NCBI GenBank assembly: GCA_050297855.1
Contig: JBNKTC010000005.1
Location: 1-64,000, forward strand
DNA: 64,000 nt
Reading direction: 5' to 3'
From: SZUA-545 sp050297855
Lineage (GTDB): Bacteria > Campylobacterota > Campylobacteria > Campylobacterales > SZUA-545
Shown here: positions 9,035 through 18,044 of the stretch, piece by piece
Numbering within the stretch: position 1 is the stretch's first letter
How the letters are laid out: every line of letters begins with the position of its first letter
Translations under genes and position numbers: made by a program
The notes under the pieces: generated by a model
The model's input: the letters and a program-made list of their open reading frames with translations, nothing else
What the model was told of the DNA's origin: nothing
Database searches by the model: none

Positions 9035-9423
9035 TGAAAAAAACCCTACTGATTATGCTGCTGCTTTCGCAACTTGCTGCCCAGGACCTAAAAAGTGTAC
9101 TGCTGACACCCGAAAGCTTTGAGAAAGGCTCATTGACGATCAAAAAAGAGTCGGACAAGATGATCGGGAAATTCACGCTTGAAGTACAGAAACCTGAAAA
9201 AGAGGAGGTGTTGGAGCTGGTTGCCGTCGATCCGGCAGGGGAACAGAAACAGACGATCATCCTCTATGACAACGGCCTCCACGGCGACAAGATCGCCGGT
9301 GACGGGATCTATTCGGGGACCAGCCTCTACTACGCCCACGACAAGATCAAATATTACATCAAAAGCCGGGAAGGCAAGTTCAACCGCCAGGTCCTATTTG
9401 AGTATGTTCTTTTCAGTTGGTAA
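9031..9423 (+). CDS. Secreted protein with choice-of-anchor-X-like motif
   Basis: The 130-aa product starts with a short signal peptide (KKTLLIMLLLSQLAAQ) and so is exported to the periplasm. The motif DNGLHGDKIAGDGIYSG near residues 83-99 resembles the DxGxxGDxxAGDGxY motif of choice-of-anchor-X type beta domains, which often bind calcium. It overlaps the mutase stop by 4 bases (ATGA) and precedes the exonuclease by 3 bases, so it is translationally coupled in this operon. No specific function is known to me. Confidence 0.75.
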   Translation: MMKKTLLIMLLLSQLAAQDLKSVLLTPESFEKGSLTIKKESDKMIGKFTLEVQKPEKEEVLELVAVDPAGEQKQTIILYDNGLHGDKIAGDGIYSGTSLYYAHDKIKYYIKSREGKFNRQVLFEYVLFSW

Positions 9424-9426
9424 GTA

Positions 9427-10173
9427 ATGGCCCAGTTTATCCTGCTCGACACAGAAACGACCGGCATTGACGAAACGGACCGTATCTGCCAGCTCGCCTT
9501 TCTTGCCATCGACAAAAACGGCATGCAGAGCTTTGAATCACTCTGCAAACCGCCCCTTCCCATCTCCTTGAAGGCAATGAGCATCCATCACATCACCAAT
9601 GAGATGGTGGCAGATAAGCCGGAATTTGCCCAATGCGACAGTGCAAAAAAACTGAACGAACTCAACAACGAAGAGAATATCCTCGTGATCCAGAACGCCC
9701 CCTTCGACATGGAGATGCTGGCACGGGAAGGGTTTGAATGGAGAGGAAAGCTGATCGATACCCTGCGCTGTATCAAACACCTTGAGCCCCACCATGAGAG
9801 CCACGCCCTGCAGTACCTGCGCTACGCCCTCGGGTTTTACAAAGAAGAAGAGGCCATCGCCAAGGAGCTGGGCGTGGTGATCAAAGCACACGATGCCCTG
9901 GGGGATGTCATCGTCCTGAACCTCCTGATGAAGTACCTCGTCGCCAAAGTCGACCGCGATATCGGGCGCCTTATCGAACTGACCAACACCCCGATCCTGT
10001 ACGAAACGATCACCTTCGGCGCCAAATACAAACGGGGGGAGGACCGGTATGAGGATATTGTCAAAAAAGACCGCCAGTACCTTGAATGGGCACTGAACAA
10101 CCTCGCACTGGACGACGATGTCAAATACAGCATCCGGCACCACCTGGACAACGGAGCAGAAGGGCTCTTATGA
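9427..10173 (+). CDS. DnaQ-like 3'-5' exonuclease (DEDD superfamily)
   Basis: The N-terminus has the ExoI motif LLDTETTGIDETD with the D-x-E metal pair. ExoII (NAPFDMEMLAREG) and ExoIII (KAHDALGDVIVLNLL, H-x-x-x-x-D) follow in order, so the DEDDh catalytic set is complete. The length of 248 aa is close to stand-alone DnaQ-like or RNase T-like nucleases. The C-terminal 70 residues are charged and helical with no recognised domain. It may proofread DNA or trim nucleic acid ends. Its stop codon overlaps the start of the next histidine kinase gene. Confidence 0.88.
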   Translation: MAQFILLDTETTGIDETDRICQLAFLAIDKNGMQSFESLCKPPLPISLKAMSIHHITNEMVADKPEFAQCDSAKKLNELNNEENILVIQNAPFDMEMLAREGFEWRGKLIDTLRCIKHLEPHHESHALQYLRYALGFYKEEEAIAKELGVVIKAHDALGDVIVLNLLMKYLVAKVDRDIGRLIELTNTPILYETITFGAKYKRGEDRYEDIVKKDRQYLEWALNNLALDDDVKYSIRHHLDNGAEGLL

Positions 10174-11987
10174 GAATCCTGAACGGCATGAAACCTCTCC
10201 TGCTTCTCTTTGTCGTCCTGGAGGTGGGTGCCCTCTTCCTCTTTTATCAGATCAAAGAGGAGAAGCGTAATATCTACCTGCAAAGCCAGATCGAACAGTT
10301 CCAGAAAGAGTACGATACGATCATCGAGACCTACTACCTGGTCTCCCGTACCCTCTTTGACGAAGTGATCAACAAACCGGAGATCATCAAGATCTTCAAG
10401 GATGCCGGCCGCGCCGACCTGCGGCAGCAGTCCGTCCTGCGCGAACGCCTCTTTCAAAAACTCGAACCGACCTACCGGCGTCTAAAACAGAAAAATCTCA
10501 AGCAGCTCCATTTCCACCTTCCCGATACGACCAGCTTTCTCCGTTTCCACCGTCCCGGGAAATACGGTGATAACCTCCGAAATGTCCGATACTCCCTGGT
10601 CAAGACCAACCGGGACAAGATCCCGGTCACCGGATTCGAAGAGGGACGCATCTACAACGGATTCCGTTACGTCTTCCCCCTTTTTGACGGAACGACCCAT
10701 ATCGGCAGTGTCGAAACGAGCCTCTCCTTCCGGGCCATCCAGCAGGAGATGACCAAACTGTATGACGGGGAATACGACTTTATGATCGCCCGTAAGACCG
10801 TCGAAAAAAAAGTTTTCCGAAGCGAACTGGACAATTACACCCCCAGCGATATCAGCGGCGAGTTCTATTTTGAAAAAGCGATGATGGAACCGGATCATAC
10901 CCAGACAGGGGACCCAGACCACACACACATCGAACGCGATTCGATTACGGAAATCAACCGTCATCTGCGGCAGCACCGAGATCTCCAGACGCATCTTGGT
11001 GCAAGGGAGCCCTTTGCCGTCGGCTACAAGACAAAGGCAGGGTGCTATACCGTCACCCTTATCCCTATCGAAAACGTCCAAAAAGAGAAAGTGGCCTATC
11101 TTATCTCCTACCGCCGCGACCACACCATCGGCTCCTTTGACCACGGCATGCAGCAAAAGATGGTGATCTCCACGCTTCTTATCCTGATCCTCATCGCCTT
11201 TATGTACAAAAACGAAAAGCTGCACACCCTGCTCCATAAACAACTGCTTCTTGAGAAAAAAGAGAAGGAACAGAACAAAAAACTGCTGGTCCAACATTCG
11301 AAACTGGCGGGCCTGGGCGAGATGATCGGCTCCATCGCCCACCAGTGGAAGCAGCCTCTCAACTCCCTGGGACTTATTATCCAGGATATGCCCGAAGCAT
11401 ACGAATACGGCGAAGTGGATAAAGCGTACCTTGACAACGTCGTCGATATCTCCATGGAGCAGATCGATTTTATGACACGGACGATCGAAGATTTCCGCAA
11501 CTTTTTCAAACCGTCGCTCAAAGAGGAGCGTTTCGATATCACCGATTCGGTCAACGATATTACAAAACTCCTGGCGCCGCAGTTCCACTCAAAAGAGATC
11601 GGCCTGACCGTTGACAACCGGCTGACCGGCCAGACCGTAAACGGAATCAAGAACGAGTTCGACCAGGTGGTCTTTAATCTCCTGAACAACGCCAAGGAGG
11701 CGATTATCGAAGCCGGTGTCGACGGGAAGATCTCTATTCTTTTGGAGCCAAAAGACAACACCGTCTCCCTTACCGTCACCGACAACGGCGGCGGGGTCGA
11801 TGCCGTGATCCTCGAAAAGGTCTTTGAACCCTACGCCACATCCAAAGGTGAGTCGGGTACGGGTATCGGCCTCTATATGGCCAAGACCATCATCGAAGAG
11901 CATATGCACGGCACCATCACCCTGGAAAATATCGATGGGGGTGCGCGCTTCACCATCACCCTTCCCCAAAGCGAGACAGATACATGA
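10170..11987 (+). CDS. Membrane sensor histidine kinase with periplasmic Cache-type domain
   Basis: Start ATG 10170 overlaps the exonuclease stop (ATGA). The 605-aa protein has a first membrane helix at residues 8-26, a periplasmic sensor to about 328 containing the FHLPDTTSFLRFHRP block typical of double-Cache sensors in this phylum, and a second helix at 331-346. The phospho-acceptor is H391 in IAHQWKQPLNSLG. The ATP-binding N box (FNLLNNAKEAI), DNGGGV and GTGIGLYMAK are all present. No response regulator is next to it, so it is an orphan kinase. The ligand is unknown. It shares an overlapping operon with mobA, which is functionally unrelated. Confidence 0.92.
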   Translation: MRILNGMKPLLLLFVVLEVGALFLFYQIKEEKRNIYLQSQIEQFQKEYDTIIETYYLVSRTLFDEVINKPEIIKIFKDAGRADLRQQSVLRERLFQKLEPTYRRLKQKNLKQLHFHLPDTTSFLRFHRPGKYGDNLRNVRYSLVKTNRDKIPVTGFEEGRIYNGFRYVFPLFDGTTHIGSVETSLSFRAIQQEMTKLYDGEYDFMIARKTVEKKVFRSELDNYTPSDISGEFYFEKAMMEPDHTQTGDPDHTHIERDSITEINRHLRQHRDLQTHLGAREPFAVGYKTKAGCYTVTLIPIENVQKEKVAYLISYRRDHTIGSFDHGMQQKMVISTLLILILIAFMYKNEKLHTLLHKQLLLEKKEKEQNKKLLVQHSKLAGLGEMIGSIAHQWKQPLNSLGLIIQDMPEAYEYGEVDKAYLDNVVDISMEQIDFMTRTIEDFRNFFKPSLKEERFDITDSVNDITKLLAPQFHSKEIGLTVDNRLTGQTVNGIKNEFDQVVFNLLNNAKEAIIEAGVDGKISILLEPKDNTVSLTVTDNGGGVDAVILEKVFEPYATSKGESGTGIGLYMAKTIIEEHMHGTITLENIDGGARFTITLPQSETDT

Positions 11988-12556
11988 TACAAGCAGACCA
12001 GACAGCCTGCGTCATCCTGGCAGGCGGAAAGAGCAGCCGGATGCAGCGGGACAAGACACTATTGCCCTTTAAAGGGTCCCCGACCCTGTGTGAATACCAG
12101 TACCGGCGGATGCAGGCGATTTTTTCCCACGTCTACATCTCCACAAAATCCCATGAAAAGTTCGGCTTTGAAGCCGACTTCATCCTGGACGATGCCGAAG
12201 CCTTTGCGCCCACCTATGCCCTCAAACGGATATTGGAAAGTGTCAAAGAGCCCTATGTCTTTGTCATGGCTGTGGACATGCCCTTTCTCTCCGAAACGAC
12301 GATACGCGAACTGATGAAAGCCTTTGACCCGGCATACGATGCCGTCATCGCCAAAGAGGGCAAGACCATCCACACCCTATGCGGGATCTACAGCAAAAAG
12401 ATGCTCCCGTTTTTCGAAACGGCCGTACGGGAGGATAAACATAAACTCCGCATGCTGCTCGAAGAAGCCGACACCCACTATGTGTGCGTCGACGACCCGC
12501 GCTCCTTTGTCAACCTCAATTACCCCCACGAGTACAAAGAGGCCCTGGAAGGATGA
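11984..12556 (+). CDS. mobA: Molybdenum cofactor guanylyltransferase MobA
   Basis: MobA attaches GMP to molybdopterin to form the guanine dinucleotide cofactor used by DMSO-reductase-family enzymes. The nucleotide-binding signature ILAGGKSSRMQRDK is at residues 10-23, and the metal region follows (VMAVDMPFLS) with the family Asp. The 190-aa length is typical. It overlaps the kinase stop and the next phosphodiesterase start. Together with the TorD-like chaperone at 5.1 kb it indicates molybdoenzymes in this organism. Confidence 0.93.
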   Translation: MIQADQTACVILAGGKSSRMQRDKTLLPFKGSPTLCEYQYRRMQAIFSHVYISTKSHEKFGFEADFILDDAEAFAPTYALKRILESVKEPYVFVMAVDMPFLSETTIRELMKAFDPAYDAVIAKEGKTIHTLCGIYSKKMLPFFETAVREDKHKLRMLLEEADTHYVCVDDPRSFVNLNYPHEYKEALEG

Positions 12557-13071
12557 AGATCGGGATCGTCAGCGACTCCCACCGGGATTCGCACCATACA
12601 GACCTCCTGCTGGAGCACCTGATCGCGGAGGGGGCGGAGTACCTTATCCATGCCGGTGATTTCGAACTGCTCGAAAACATCCGTCTCCTGGATGAGAAGG
12701 GGATCCCCTATGTCTCGGTTTTCGGCAATAACGACGCGGCCATCGCCCCCCACCGGGAGCAGTTTAATATCTTCCGTGAGCCCCACTACTTTACCATCGG
12801 AGGAGTGAAATTCAAGCTGATGCACCTGCCCTACTACATGAGCCGGGACGAAGCTGATGTCCTCATCTACGGCCATACCCATCAAGTAAAATTTAAGTAT
12901 AATGAAGGATTACTGCTGATCAATCCGGGCGAACTATGCGCCCGGGAGACAGGCCGCCATGAGGGGCTGATGCTTGAGTGCCATGCAGACCGGTACGTCA
13001 TCACCCACTACTTTAAAACAGGCAGCCAATCCGAAATCCAGCAAAAAACGACGGAGTTTATAAAAGAATGA
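12553..13071 (+). CDS. YfcE/MJ0936-family metallophosphodiesterase
   Basis: The start is ATG 12553, overlapping the mobA stop, because a longer upstream reading would overlap mobA widely. The 172-aa protein has the calcineurin-like metal motifs in order: D-x-H (SDSHRD), GD (HAGDFE), GNND (VFGNNDAA) and GHTH (YGHTHQV). This family hydrolyses phosphodiester bonds in vitro; its physiological substrate is unclear. The last Asn-Pro-Gly-E-L segment (LLINPGELCARE) is also typical. It is translationally linked to bioB. Confidence 0.88.
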   Translation: MKIGIVSDSHRDSHHTDLLLEHLIAEGAEYLIHAGDFELLENIRLLDEKGIPYVSVFGNNDAAIAPHREQFNIFREPHYFTIGGVKFKLMHLPYYMSRDEADVLIYGHTHQVKFKYNEGLLLINPGELCARETGRHEGLMLECHADRYVITHYFKTGSQSEIQQKTTEFIKE

Positions 13072-13922
13072 AAAAAAAGATTTTCCTGTGCGCCATCTCC
13101 AATATCTCCAGCGGAAGCTGCAACGAGGATTGTGCCTTCTGTACCCAGGCTGCACGCTATAAAGCCGATATCGAACGCTACCGCCAAAAGCCGATCGAAA
13201 CGATCGTCGCCGACGCCAAAGCGGCCAAAGCAAACGGTGCCCACGGGATGTGCCTGGTCACGGCGGGTAAAGGGCTGGATGACAAAAAACTCGCCTTCGT
13301 CATCGAAGCATGCCGTGCCGTAAAAGCGGAGGTGGAAGACCTGCTGCTGATCGCCTGCAACGGGACGGCCTCCCTGGCACAGCTGCAGGCCCTCAAAGCG
13401 GCCGGGATCGATGCCTATAACCATAACCTCGAAACCAGCCGCAACTACTACCCCAAGATCTGCACCTCCCACGACTGGGATGAACGCCTTGAGACCTGTA
13501 AAAACGTCAAAAAGGCGGGTCTGGCACTTATCACCGGCGGGATCTTCGGCATGGGCGAAACCCGCGAGGACCGCCTGGATATGCTTAAGACCATCGCCTC
13601 CCTCGAACCGATGTCCGTCCCGCTCAACTTCTTCCATCCCAATGAAGCGCTGCCCCTGCACAACAACCTCGACTCCATCGATGAAGCCCTCGGCCTCATC
13701 ACCCTGGCGCGGGAGATCATCCCCGAACCGGCCCGTATAATGATCGCCGGAGGCCGAGAGATCACCTTTAAAGAGCGCCAGGCTGAGATCTTTGCCGCCG
13801 GCGCCGACGCCATCGTCATCGGCAACTACCTGACTACCTCCGGCGAAGAGCCGGGCAGGGACCTTCAGATGATCAAAGATGCCGGGTATGCGATAGCCGG
13901 CCCCGAGGATTGTCGTGAGTGA
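13068..13922 (+). CDS. bioB: Biotin synthase
   Basis: BioB is a radical SAM enzyme that inserts sulfur into dethiobiotin. The SAM-cluster cysteines are C18, C22 and C25 in CNEDCAFCTQ. The 2Fe-2S side and substrate region (YNHNLETSRNYYP, AGGREITFKERQ) follow. At 284 aa it is shorter than the enterobacterial enzyme, which is normal for the Campylobacterota form. It begins inside the phosphodiesterase stop region and ends 8 bases into the antiporter gene. No BirA-type operator or other biotin genes are seen here. Confidence 0.95.
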   Translation: MKKKIFLCAISNISSGSCNEDCAFCTQAARYKADIERYRQKPIETIVADAKAAKANGAHGMCLVTAGKGLDDKKLAFVIEACRAVKAEVEDLLLIACNGTASLAQLQALKAAGIDAYNHNLETSRNYYPKICTSHDWDERLETCKNVKKAGLALITGGIFGMGETREDRLDMLKTIASLEPMSVPLNFFHPNEALPLHNNLDSIDEALGLITLAREIIPEPARIMIAGGREITFKERQAEIFAAGADAIVIGNYLTTSGEEPGRDLQMIKDAGYAIAGPEDCRE

Positions 13923-15084
13923 CCATATCGCCCTGATCATTACGCTCTCGGCCATACTTACCCTCTCACCGTTCCTTTCAAAGGTCACACGGTTCCCTAC
14001 CACCGTGATAGAGGTCATCCTCGGTTCACTGGCAGCCTATGTCGGCTTCCTGCATGAAAACACTTTTTTCGAAATCATCGCCGAAGTCGGATTTTTGTAC
14101 CTGATGTTCCTGGCTGGACTCGAGATCAATGTCAAAGAGCTGCTCAAGATTCCCAAGGATATTTTACAGATGGGTCTTGTCTATCTCTTTTTGCTCTATA
14201 TGTTCTCCACGCTGGCCCATTTCCTCCTGCATATCAGTGCCATGTTCGTCCTCATCTTCTCACTGATCTCCATCGGGGTCGTCCTGACCCTGACCAAAGA
14301 GTACTCCAAGGATGCCGCCTGGCTTCGTCTTTCGCTCCAGATCGGCGTGCTGGGGGAGCTGGCCAGCATTATCGCCCTGACCCTTGCCAGCGGTCTTTTG
14401 CACCACGGCCCCTCACTGGAATTCGCCACGACGATGCTCTATCTTGTCCTGACACTCGTTGCCCTGGGGACGCTTTTTTACGTCCTTAAAGTCGCTTTCT
14501 GGTGGTTTCCCGAGCTCAAGACCCTGCTTATGCCTCACAGTGATAACAAAGAGCAGGATATGCGCCTGAGCTTCTCCCTCTTTTTTATCCTGATCTCGTT
14601 CATGCTCGTACTTGATCTCGAACTGGTCCTGGGGGCCTTTATCGCCGGGCTCTTTATCAGCGCCTTCTTCGAACACAAAAAAGAGCTTCCCGAAAAGCTC
14701 TCATCGTTCGGCTTCGGCTTTCTTGTGCCACTCTTTTTTATCCATATCGGGTCAACCCTCGACCTGGAACTGCTCTTTATTAAAGAGATCCTGCTGACGG
14801 CGCTGATGATCACAGGGGTGATGCTCCTGATACGGACCCTGGCCGCTGTCGTCTTCTACACCCATCTCGGTATCCAGGGTATCCTGCTTTTTGCCTTCTC
14901 CCAGGCGATGCCGCTGACGCTGATGATCGCCGTAGCGACCCTGGCCTATCAGGCCAACAGCATCGACATCTCCCACTACTACGCCTTTGTCCTGGCCAGT
15001 ATCCTGGAGGTCGTCATCGTCCTGATCGGAATAAAAGTGATCACTCTGATCAAATTTCCAAAACCTAAGCGAGAGCCCCTATGA
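13915..15084 (+). CDS. CPA2-family cation:proton antiporter, transport domain only
   Basis: The 389-aa protein is almost entirely hydrophobic, with about 12 helices, and belongs to the Kef-type Na+/H+ or K+/H+ antiporters. Recognisable parts are FLMFLAGLEIN (helix with conserved Glu) and DLELVLGAFIAGLFISAF. It stops after the last helix with a short basic tail (KFPKPKREP) and has no nucleotide-sensing RCK domain. A GTG start at 13915 overlaps bioB. Its end overlaps the start of a second antiporter by 4 bases, so the two are made together. Confidence 0.88.
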   Translation: MSDHIALIITLSAILTLSPFLSKVTRFPTTVIEVILGSLAAYVGFLHENTFFEIIAEVGFLYLMFLAGLEINVKELLKIPKDILQMGLVYLFLLYMFSTLAHFLLHISAMFVLIFSLISIGVVLTLTKEYSKDAAWLRLSLQIGVLGELASIIALTLASGLLHHGPSLEFATTMLYLVLTLVALGTLFYVLKVAFWWFPELKTLLMPHSDNKEQDMRLSFSLFFILISFMLVLDLELVLGAFIAGLFISAFFEHKKELPEKLSSFGFGFLVPLFFIHIGSTLDLELLFIKEILLTALMITGVMLLIRTLAAVVFYTHLGIQGILLFAFSQAMPLTLMIAVATLAYQANSIDISHYYAFVLASILEVVIVLIGIKVITLIKFPKPKREPL

Positions 15085-16694
15085 GCGATATCCTTTTTAT
15101 TACGATCACTGCGACGGCCATCGCCATTGTCCTGAACGTCTTCTTCAAGCGCCACGACATCCCGCCCATCATCGGGTATATCATTGCCGGTTTTTCCATC
15201 TCCATACTCTTCGACCTCTCGGCCAATCACGAAGCCCTGCTGGTCATCGGTGAGTTCGGGATCGTCTTTTTGATGTTTACGATCGCCCTTGAGTTTTCCA
15301 TCGCCCACCTGCGTGCCATGAAGCGCGAAGTCCTGCTTTTCGGCGGGCTTCAGGTCCTGCTGACGCTTTTTGCCATCGCACTGATCGCCCACTACTTTTT
15401 CGGCCTTAACGCCAAAAGTGCCATTATCCTCGGTTCCGCCCTCGCCCTCTCCTCCACGGCCATCGTACTGAAGATCCTTAACGAGTCGGGAGAGATCGCC
15501 AAACCGTACGGGCGCAAATCCCTGGGAATCCTGCTTTTCCAGGATCTGGCCATCATCCCGATATTCCTGATGATCACCCTTTTCGCCAATGAGGGGAAAA
15601 GTGTCTCCGAGCTGCTGTTATATACGTTTATCGATGCGATGATAGCCCTTTCGATACTTTATTTTATCGGCCGCTACGTCCTGAACCGTTTCCTCTCGTG
15701 GGTCACGGATACCAACTCCGGCGAGATTTTTATTGCCGCTATTTTATTGATCGTAGTCGCCTCCTCCATGATCGCCCATGCCTTCGGTTTCTCCTACTCC
15801 CTGGGGGCTTTTATCGCCGGCATTATGATTGCGGAGACGCGCTTCAAGTTCCAGGTCGAATCGGATCTGATCCCCTTTAGGGATATCCTGCTTGGCGTCT
15901 TTTTTGTCACCGTCGGGATGCAGATCAACCTTCAGTTCCTGTTGGGAAATTTTTTAACCATTGTCGCCGTACTGGCGTCAGTCATGTTGCTCAAAGCCGT
16001 GATTATTTTTCTCTTTTTGAACTTTTTTACCGCCCGCAGTACGGCACTCAAGACCGCTCTGACCCTCTCCCAGATCGGTGAGTTCTCCTTTGCCGTTTTT
16101 GAGCTGGCCCGCGTCAACCATATCTTCGAGGAGAACCTCAGCCAGACGATGCTGATCGCCGTCGTCTTCTCCATGATGCTGACACCGTTTATGATCCGAA
16201 ATATCCGGTTTTTTACGGACTGGGTCAAACAGAATACAGCACTGGGCAGTGATGAGATCCCGCCGCACCACGATACCGCCGATCATGTTATTATCTGTGG
16301 CTACAGCCGTATCGGGAAACGGGTCGCCGCCAAACTCAAGCGCGCCGGGATCCGCTATGTCGCCATCGACAACCACCATCAACTGGTCAGAAAAGGCCAG
16401 GAAGAGGGCGACAGCGTCATCTACGGCAATGCCGCACAAAAACCGATCCTCTATAAAGCGGGGCTCAAGACCGCGGCGGCCGTGATCGTCGCCATCGATG
16501 ACGAGCGAAAAGCCCAGGTTATCAGTGAAGCCGTAAGCTCCTATGCGGCCAATATGAATATTATTGTAAAAGTAGCGGATAGGGAGAGTTTTGCACTGCT
16601 GGAAGGGATTCCCCTCGATCATGTGATCGATGAGAACGACCTGATCGCCCAGGAGATGGTCAATAAGGCCCTAAGCTGTTCGGTCAGGAAGTAA
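15081..16694 (+). CDS. Kef-type cation:proton antiporter with RCK/TrkA-N domain
   Basis: This 537-aa protein has about 12 membrane helices of the CPA2 exchanger fold (residues 1-375), including FLMFTIALEFS and SYSLGAFIAGIMIAE. A cytoplasmic nucleotide-binding RCK domain follows, with the Rossmann loop IICGYSRIGKRVAAKL. Such proteins exchange K+ or Na+ for H+ under control of NAD(H) or related ligands. No C-terminal TrkA-C domain is evident. It is the downstream half of a tandem antiporter pair and its last 24 bases overlap the converging aroK. Confidence 0.9.
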   Translation: MSDILFITITATAIAIVLNVFFKRHDIPPIIGYIIAGFSISILFDLSANHEALLVIGEFGIVFLMFTIALEFSIAHLRAMKREVLLFGGLQVLLTLFAIALIAHYFFGLNAKSAIILGSALALSSTAIVLKILNESGEIAKPYGRKSLGILLFQDLAIIPIFLMITLFANEGKSVSELLLYTFIDAMIALSILYFIGRYVLNRFLSWVTDTNSGEIFIAAILLIVVASSMIAHAFGFSYSLGAFIAGIMIAETRFKFQVESDLIPFRDILLGVFFVTVGMQINLQFLLGNFLTIVAVLASVMLLKAVIIFLFLNFFTARSTALKTALTLSQIGEFSFAVFELARVNHIFEENLSQTMLIAVVFSMMLTPFMIRNIRFFTDWVKQNTALGSDEIPPHHDTADHVIICGYSRIGKRVAAKLKRAGIRYVAIDNHHQLVRKGQEEGDSVIYGNAAQKPILYKAGLKTAAAVIVAIDDERKAQVISEAVSSYAANMNIIVKVADRESFALLEGIPLDHVIDENDLIAQEMVNKALSCSVRK

Positions 16695-17183
16695 TTTCAG
16701 GATCGTATCCGCCACCTCTTCAGGCGCCCGGTTGGCATCGACGACCAGGTGACTGAGCGCTTCATAGCGCTCCAGCCGTTCGGCATAGATCTTCCGCAGA
16801 CGCTCGGGCTGTTCGGCCAGCGGCCGCTGTGACTTGCCGTCCTGTTCGATCCGTTTGACCAGCGTATCGATATCACTTTTTAAAAAGACAACGGTCCCGG
16901 CCCGCCCGATCCCTTCGGCATAGATCGGCAGACCGCCTCCCGTGGAGATCACACTCCGCTGGACGCAACCAGATACCCACTCAAGGCACTGACGCTCCAG
17001 AGCGCGGAAATATGCTTCCCCTTCGTTGGCGAAAATATCGGCTACACTCCGCCCCTCCCGTGCTTCGATCAAGCTGTCACTATCCATAAAAAACGTCCCC
17101 AGTTCCCGCGCCAATATCCGGCCGACGGTACTCTTCCCCGATCCCATAAAGCCGATCAGGAGAATATTACTGCTTAAGTTCAA
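16671..17183 (-). CDS. aroK: Shikimate kinase
   Basis: AroK phosphorylates shikimate in chorismate synthesis. Walker A is GFMGSGKST (residues 11-19), followed by DSDSLIE with the substrate-binding Asp and the STGGGLP shikimate loop. The lid arginines lie in SQRPLAEQPERL. The 170-aa length is standard. It is the distal gene of the recA-eno block and overlaps the AMIN-protein gene by 17 bases; the same neighbours (recA, eno, two small genes, aroK) occur in Helicobacter pylori HP0153-HP0157 as I recall it. Confidence 0.95.
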   Translation of the reverse strand: MNLSSNILLIGFMGSGKSTVGRILARELGTFFMDSDSLIEAREGRSVADIFANEGEAYFRALERQCLEWVSGCVQRSVISTGGGLPIYAEGIGRAGTVVFLKSDIDTLVKRIEQDGKSQRPLAEQPERLRKIYAERLERYEALSHLVVDANRAPEEVADTILKLLPDRTA

Positions 17184-17781
17184 TCAGGTAGCCCTTCTCT
17201 TTTTTATCGAGCTTAAAATCGTAGTAGCTGTCGAGATAGAGGACCGTACGGTAGTAGCCGTCGTGGTTGCCGACGACCACTTTCTTAAAATAGGAGCCGG
17301 CGATCTCTCTTGTTTTTGCCCGGAAGCGCTCGTCTGCCTTGAAATCGATAACGATACGGTAGGGTTTTGTCAGCATAAACGAACGGATAATACTGTCGTC
17401 CGTATCGAGAAAGACGGCATTTTTGGCCGCATTGATCTTTAAAAAAGGGATATCCTTCAGCTCGACTCTTTTAAAAAGATAGGAGTATTTCCGGTCACTC
17501 TGTTCATCATGGGGCTGGGAGAGGCTTACGGCATAGTGCCAGTCGATCTTTTTGTCGATGTTTTTGCTCACCTCTTCGACCGATCCGTCCAGGTTCTGGT
17601 GGGTAAGCGTCACTTTCTTGAGTATACGGGAACTGGAAGGGAGGTAGATATTCGCTTCGGTAAAGTAGCCCACGTCTTGGGGATGATTATCGGTGATATT
17701 TTCGATATTCATGGTCGGGACAAAGGGGTTCAGACGTGCAGACAGTGATGTTGCCAGAAGAAGTAGCATCCAGTATCTCAT
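17167..17781 (-). CDS. AMIN-domain-like periplasmic protein
   Basis: The 204-aa product begins with a signal peptide (MRYWMLLLLATSLSA). Its C-terminal half has the AMIN pattern: SIIRSFMLTKPYRIVIDFKA, then a strand-rich stretch (FKKVVVGNHDGYYRTVLYLD) and YLIELKQ at the very end. AMIN domains place cell-wall or envelope machines in the periplasm. The gene is between the FtsB-like gene (4-base overlap) and aroK, a conserved Campylobacterota position. In Campylobacter jejuni the equivalent is described as a glycoprotein; that is from memory. One sequon-like NIT is seen near residue 29, but no D/E-x-N-x-S/T was confirmed. Confidence 0.82.
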   Translation of the reverse strand: MRYWMLLLLATSLSARLNPFVPTMNIENITDNHPQDVGYFTEANIYLPSSSRILKKVTLTHQNLDGSVEEVSKNIDKKIDWHYAVSLSQPHDEQSDRKYSYLFKRVELKDIPFLKINAAKNAVFLDTDDSIIRSFMLTKPYRIVIDFKADERFRAKTREIAGSYFKKVVVGNHDGYYRTVLYLDSYYDFKLDKKEKGYLIELKQ

Positions 17782-18044
17782 TTGTCCCCTTCGATTATCT
17801 TCATCTCGAAATACGCTTTTTGCATTTCGGCATTTTTATGATTCAGATCGTCGACCATCCGGGTGAGCTCGTACCGTTCGTCCTGCAGGGTCAAAAGGTC
17901 CAGCAGGTTGTTGGTACCGTAGAGGATATTTCCGATATAAAAGCCGAGCCCGAGGACAAAGCCGATGAAGATCATCTGCCGTTTGGAGAAGGGGAAACTC
18001 CTCTTCTCTTCAAATAGTCCCAGCTCCTCTTTTATATCACTCAT
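17778..18044 (-). CDS. FtsB/DivIC-like small membrane protein
   Basis: The 88-aa protein has a short basic cytoplasmic start, one membrane helix (about residues 24-42, IFIGFVLGLGFYIGNILYG) and a C-terminal coiled coil (LTLQDERYELTRMVDDLNHK). This bitopic layout is that of septum-formation initiators such as FtsB. It starts directly at the eno stop, in the conserved recA-eno block. The divisome role is inference from topology and from the equivalent genes in other Campylobacterota. Confidence 0.72.
   Translation of the reverse strand: MSDIKEELGLFEEKRSFPFSKRQMIFIGFVLGLGFYIGNILYGTNNLLDLLTLQDERYELTRMVDDLNHKNAEMQKAYFEMKIIEGDK

Noticed and set aside
10482..11588. 368-codon minus-strand frame opposite the Cache histidine kinase
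   Set aside because: It is antisense to a complete kinase with all motifs; no independent evidence.
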